A DNA stretch of 64,000 nt. It comes from an uncultured Kordiimonas sp. Its GTDB lineage: Bacteria > Pseudomonadota > Alphaproteobacteria > Sphingomonadales > Kordiimonadaceae. Each line of letters begins with the position of its first letter. The first letter of the stretch is position 1. The position numbers and the translations under genes were made by a program. Shown in pieces: positions 63,231-64,000 of this stretch. The notes under the pieces are model-generated. The model ran no database searches. It worked only from the letters and a program-made list of their open reading frames with translations, and had not been told where the DNA came from. The stretch spans positions 372,001 through 436,000 of the forward strand of contig CANMRM010000003.1 of NCBI GenBank assembly GCA_947500295.1. Reading direction: 5' to 3'.

Positions 63231-63893
63231 TTATTCTTCAGTGTCTCCGCCTTCAGCGGCTTCTTCACCTTCAACAGCTTCTTCGTCTTCTTCGCCTTCA
63301 CCAGCGGCATCCTGTGCAGACTTCAGTCCGCTTGGCGCCACGATAGCGAGGATTGTGAAGTCACGGTCAGTGATGGTAGGTACCGCGCCGTCAGGCAAGG
63401 AGATGTCAGAAATTTTGATGGCGTCGCCAAGATCAAGTTCTGCAACATTCACTTCGATGAACTCAGGGATCGCGTCCGCTGGAACGTTAAGCTCAATGTC
63501 GTGGCGGGTGTTGTTGATAACACCACCGCGTTTGAGGCCCTGCGACTCTTCTTCGCCAACAACATGAACAGGAACAGCCATGGTGACGGTTGCACCCTTG
63601 CCAAGGCGCAGGAAGTCGATGTGCATTGGCACGTCTGTCACGGGATGCAGTTGCAGGTCACGGGGCAGAACTGTCGTTTTCTTGCCATCCACGATAACGT
63701 CGTATGTGTGTGACATGAAACCGCCGCGGTTCAGAAGCCGCTGAAGTTCATTTGCCTTGATTTGAATCGACTCAGGGTCTTTTTTGTCGCCGTAAATTAC
63801 GGCTGGTACGAAGCCTGCGCGACGTGTTGCACGGCTGGCTCCCTTGCCAATCCGCTCACGGGCTTGCGCTTCGATTGTGATGACGTCAGCCAT
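63231..63893 (-). CDS. rplY: 50S ribosomal protein L25, long (CTC) form
   Basis: A 220-residue 5S-rRNA-binding protein with the N-terminal L25 domain (about 5-95: ARERIGKGASRATRRAGFVPAVIYG) and a C-terminal TL5/CTC domain, ending in a Glu-rich acidic tail. ATG 63893 follows GGAGAAAGTGA. It is upstream of pth, a common arrangement, and 64 bp separate them. Confidence 0.96.
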   Translation of the reverse strand: MADVITIEAQARERIGKGASRATRRAGFVPAVIYGDKKDPESIQIKANELQRLLNRGGFMSHTYDVIVDGKKTTVLPRDLQLHPVTDVPMHIDFLRLGKGATVTMAVPVHVVGEEESQGLKRGGVINNTRHDIELNVPADAIPEFIEVNVAELDLGDAIKISDISLPDGAVPTITDRDFTILAIVAPSGLKSAQDAAGEGEEDEEAVEGEEAAEGGDTEE

Positions 63894-64000
63894 TCACTTT
63901 CTCCAAACTTTTGTTCAGCAACCCGGACCATCCGGATGCCGACCGTCGCTTCCTCCAGGGATGCAAGGACGGATTGCTCGCGCGGGCGATCCCGGACGAG
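63894..64000. other. Sequence upstream of rplY
   Basis: About 107 bases without a gene in either direction; it holds the rplY ribosome-binding site and presumably part of its leader or promoter. No tRNA or terminator is evident. Confidence 0.4.

Noticed and set aside
1-64000. tRNA, rRNA, CRISPR array, insertion sequence, prophage or integron
   Set aside because: Intergenic gaps were read on both strands; no cloverleaf-like run, repeat-spacer array, transposase, integrase or phage structural gene was seen.

Overview
The window is chromosomal DNA of a free-living alphaproteobacterium. GC looks to be in the mid-50s by eye, genes are tightly packed, GTG and TTG starts are common, and many stops and starts overlap by 1-4 bases. 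Three proteins look like the PAS_5 family common in Alphaproteobacteria. The mix of arginine succinyltransferase (AST) catabolism, valine catabolism, MsrPQ and many secreted beta-propellers and peptidases suggests an aerobic, protein- and amino-acid-consuming heterotroph. A Kordiimonas- or sphingomonad-like order would fit, but that is inference. I found no tRNA, rRNA, CRISPR array, insertion sequence, integrase or phage gene.

Layout. (1) 1-8405: a nucleotide-sugar and surface-polysaccharide block: partial rfbB, rfbC, a GT-B glycosyltransferase, an unknown protein, manC, a PAS protein, galU, pgi and a 2OG-Fe(II) hydroxylase. (2) 8406-22760: accessory and envelope genes: a lipoprotein behind a possible leader-peptide attenuator, an ICMT-like methyltransferase, a MATE pump, a TolB-like propeller, an SnoaL-like protein, an SDR without the catalytic Tyr, a DUF1992 protein, a membrane LytTR regulator divergent from an S33 hydrolase, an SMP-30/TPR protein divergent from a CadC-like regulator, a serine beta-lactamase-like hydrolase and an amidohydrolase. 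(3) 22765-27143: glmS and glmU (UDP-GlcNAc synthesis) and a PhyH-type dioxygenase. (4) 27606-37410: an orphan histidine kinase, then a LysR regulator divergent from mmsA, an M16 peptidase, isobutyryl-CoA dehydrogenase, 3-hydroxyisobutyryl-CoA hydrolase and mmsB. Together these cover most of valine degradation. (5) 37438-44865: a propeller protein, an ArsR/AHSA1 operon, two cupredoxins beside a MauG/CCP-type dihaem protein, a chemoreceptor and a LuxR-type regulator with a dead receiver. (6) 45242-50483: an AST operon (M20 hydrolase, astA, astD, astB). (7) 50524-57995: two PAS_5 proteins, msrP-msrQ, a MaoC protein, an FMN 2-hydroxyacid dehydrogenase, a DUF3108 protein and a secreted amidohydrolase. 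(8) 58002-61353: four diverged tandem copies of an unrecognised six-helix membrane protein with a DUF2007/zinc-ribbon membrane protein among them. (9) 61350-63893: the housekeeping set rplY, pth, ychF.

The most notable signals are the four-copy membrane-protein array, a perfect 12-bp direct repeat at 21-bp period between the LytTR regulator and the hydrolase, a tandem 17-bp repeat beside the CadC-like pair, the M20 enzyme where AstE would be expected, and the amicyanin/pseudoazurin-like cupredoxins next to a MauG-like protein.
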